Assembly: GCA_964567785.1 (NCBI GenBank)
Contig: CAZMOK010000099.1
Span: forward strand, 1 to 7,872
Direction: 5' to 3'
DNA: 7,872 bases
Origin: CAZMOK01 sp964567785
GTDB lineage: Bacteria > Bacteroidota > Bacteroidia > Bacteroidales > JAGOPY01
The position numbers were made by a program, and so were the translations under genes. The notes beneath the pieces are model-generated. The model did no database searches, had not been told where the DNA came from, and saw nothing but the letters and a program-made list of their open reading frames with translations. Shown one piece after another: positions 6,543 to 7,872 of the stretch. The stretch's first letter is position 1. Every line of letters starts with the position of its first letter.

Positions 6543-6642
6543 NNNNNNNNNNNNNNNNNNNNNNNNNNNNNNNNNNNNNNNNNNNNNNNNNNNNNNNNNN
6601 NNNNNNNNNNNNNNNNNNNNNNNNNNNNNNNNNNNNNNNNNN
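6543..6642. other. Assembly gap of 100 N
   Basis: Exactly 100 undetermined bases, the conventional placeholder for a scaffold join of unknown length. It removes the start of the diverged UbiA-like gene and could hide additional genes between it and the KAS III gene. Adjacency across this point should not be taken as proven. Confidence 0.98.
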
Positions 6643-6685
6643 TGTGTTTAGCTGTAATGTGAAATTTTTATGGAATTTTCTCGCC

Positions 6686-6695
6686 CATGCGCATG
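6686..6695. promoter_or_regulatory. Perfect 10-bp palindrome CATGCGCATG
   Basis: A self-complementary decamer between the KAS III stop and the gap, in a short region of otherwise AT-rich sequence. It would lie upstream of the UbiA pair if the gap is small, so it could be an operator. A single short palindrome may also arise by chance. Confidence 0.25.
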
Positions 6696-6716
6696 TAAGA
6701 TAAATGTTAGGAAAAA

Positions 6717-6756
6717 CTCCTTTGTAAATCGAAAAATGTAAACCGTAAACCGTAAA
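6717..6756 (-). repeat. TTTACNN heptamer array, copy 4
   Basis: On the minus strand: TTTACGG (6750-6756), TTTACGG (6743-6749), TTTACAT (6736-6742), a mutated TTTTCGA (6729-6735) and TTTACAA (6722-6728), then AGGAG at 6717-6721. Unit order and closing bases match copies 1 and 2. It starts 3 nt after the TGA stop of the KAS III gene, on that gene's sense strand. Confidence 0.88.
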
Positions 6757-6759
6757 TTA

Positions 6760-7839
6760 TCACCCCTGGTACCGGTAAGCGATGCTGTTTATGTTCATCC
6801 CCGCCCCTACGGAGGCAAGCAGCAAGAGGTCGCCCTTGTTGAGTTCATGGTCCCCTTCGCAGGTTCCTTTCCTGACACTGTCGTAGAGTGTTGGGATGGT
6901 TGCAACCGAGCTGTTGCCCAGCTTGTGGATGCTCATGGGCATGATCCCTTCGGGCACTTCCCTGACCTTATAAAGCCGGAAGAACCTTTTGATCACTTCG
7001 AAATCGAGCTTTTCATTGGCCTGGTGGATGAAGATCTTTTTCACTTCGTGGATATCGGCCCCGGCCTTGTCGAGGGCGGCCTTCATGGCATTGGGGACAT
7101 GCCTGAGCGCAAACTCATATATTTTACGTCCGAACATCTTAATGTATCTTACATTCGGATCCGACTCATTCACATTGCTCTTGCCCAGGTACAGGTAATA
7201 AGCCTCCCTTTCGGTATGAGATGCCATGCTCGATGAGAGTATGCCCTCCTTCTGCTCCCCTTCTTTCATTTCAAGCACGCAGGCCCCGGCGCCGTCGGCA
7301 TAGATCATGGAGTCTCGGTCATGCATATCAAGCACCCGTGAAAGGGTTTCCGTTGCGACGATCAGGCACCTCTTGGCCTGCCCCGACCTCATAAAAGCCT
7401 CAGCCTGGATGATACCCTGGAGCCACCCCGGGCAGCCGAAAGTAACGTCATAAGCCACGCAGGAAGGGTTTTTGATCCTCAGCCTGTGCTTGATCCGTGC
7501 GGCCAGGCTGGGGACTATATCGGTCTGGATGGTGCCTTTCCTCACATCCCCGAAATTATGGGCCGCGATCACCTGGTCGAGGCTCTCCTTGTCGATGCCG
7601 GCATCTTCTATGGCCGACATGGCCGCTTCGGCCGCTATGTCGGAAGCCACAAGGTTATCGGTAACATACCTGCGCTCTCTTATACCTGTTATAGCCCTGA
7701 ACTTCTCAGCGATCTCCTCATGTGATATATCGAAAGGGACACCACCCGTATCATAGAATTTATTTTTTGCAAAATCCTGGTTTGTCACTGTAACCGGCGG
7801 TATAAAACTCCCCGTACCGGTTATTAATACATTTTCCAT
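6760..7839 (-). CDS. 3-oxoacyl-ACP synthase III (FabH-like ketoacyl-ACP synthase, KAS III)
   Basis: A 359-residue thiolase-fold condensing enzyme, somewhat longer than classical FabH. Such enzymes condense an acyl-thioester with malonyl-ACP. All three catalytic residues are visible, numbering from the ATG at 7839: Cys136 in TFGCPGW, His272 in FIHQANEKLD, and Asn309 in KLGNSSVATIP. GITGIRERR-like substrate-loop residues (ITGIRERRY) lie near 50-58, and the C-terminus ends in LLASVGAGMNINSIAY. A TTG one codon upstream (7842) would add one residue; ATG is preferred. The GNSSVATIP form and the length set it apart from housekeeping FabH and recall KAS III enzymes of lipid or aryl-polyene/resorcinol-type pathways, but no cyclase, ACP or tailoring gene is seen, so the pathway is open. 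It is on the same strand as the UbiA pair but across the gap. A -7-like element lies just upstream. Confidence 0.9.
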   Translation of the reverse strand: MENVLITGTGSFIPPVTVTNQDFAKNKFYDTGGVPFDISHEEIAEKFRAITGIRERRYVTDNLVASDIAAEAAMSAIEDAGIDKESLDQVIAAHNFGDVRKGTIQTDIVPSLAARIKHRLRIKNPSCVAYDVTFGCPGWLQGIIQAEAFMRSGQAKRCLIVATETLSRVLDMHDRDSMIYADGAGACVLEMKEGEQKEGILSSSMASHTEREAYYLYLGKSNVNESDPNVRYIKMFGRKIYEFALRHVPNAMKAALDKAGADIHEVKKIFIHQANEKLDFEVIKRFFRLYKVREVPEGIMPMSIHKLGNSSVATIPTLYDSVRKGTCEGDHELNKGDLLLLASVGAGMNINSIAYRYQG

Positions 7840-7861
7840 CAATCTTCAATTTAAATCGATT

Positions 7862-7869
7862 CAAAATTA
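7862..7869 (-). promoter_or_regulatory. Bacteroidota-type -7 element (TAATTTTG) for the KAS III gene
   Basis: The minus strand reads TAATTTTG, an exact fit to TAnnTTTG, ending 22 nt before the ATG at 7839 and so predicting a leader of about 17 nt. The -33 element would lie beyond the window's right edge and cannot be checked. Confidence 0.5.
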
Positions 7870-7872
7870 GTG

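Noticed and set aside
6643..6720. N-terminal remnant of the degenerate UbiA gene on the far side of the gap
   Set aside because: The minus-strand ATGs here (in GCGCATGGGCGAG) reach a TAA after a few codons and show no membrane-segment coding.

Overview
The window looks like part of a Bacteroidota genome, probably from the Bacteroidales or a neighbouring order and probably a draft or metagenome assembly. Three things point there: two promoter-like elements fit the Bacteroidota -7 consensus TAnnTTTG (minus strand, 2028-2035 and 7862-7869), starts generally lack a Shine-Dalgarno sequence, and the gene families are typical (VPS10/BNR-propeller secreted protein, C-terminal sorting-tail protein, four-helix-bundle/IVP protein, FabH-like KAS III). 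A run of exactly 100 N at 6543-6642 is a scaffold gap of unknown true length. The taxonomic call is inference.

Layout. 1-2003 (minus) is the N-terminal 667 residues of a large secreted sortilin/VPS10-type beta-propeller protein that runs off the left edge. 2004-2291 is a divergent intergenic region with a G/C-rich inverted repeat, a 9-bp-period tract and an AT-rich dyad. 2292-3107 (plus) is a secreted protein with a C-terminal IPLGDWA-membrane-basic tail resembling exosortase/IPTL-type sorting signals. 3199-4203 (plus) is a CrtC/AttH-type lipocalin-like lipoprotein. 4447-4812 (plus) is a small AT-rich four-helix-bundle (23S rRNA IVP family) gene. 4938-5828 (minus) is a MenA-like UbiA prenyltransferase. 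12 bp upstream of it lies a second, diverged UbiA paralogue (5841 to the gap at 6542, minus) whose aspartate motifs are degraded. 6760-7839 (minus) is a FabH-like ketoacyl-ACP synthase III with an intact Cys-His-Asn triad.

The two UbiA-type membrane proteins probably form one transcription unit. KAS III lies upstream on the same strand but is separated by a repeat and the gap, so co-transcription is unproven. The secreted propeller protein and the tailed protein are divergently arranged and envelope-directed. The lipoprotein stands alone, without the ABC transporter genes often seen with AttH.

The most unusual structure is a dispersed heptamer array: TTTACNN units at exact 7-bp period, closed by AGGAGG or a near match. 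It occurs four times. Three copies begin 2-3 nt after the stop codon of an unrelated gene (lipoprotein, UbiA, KAS III), always in that gene's sense orientation. I cannot name this element. It and the tandem active/degenerate UbiA pair are the best candidates for something undescribed. No complete new multi-gene defence or biosynthetic system can be supported from this window.
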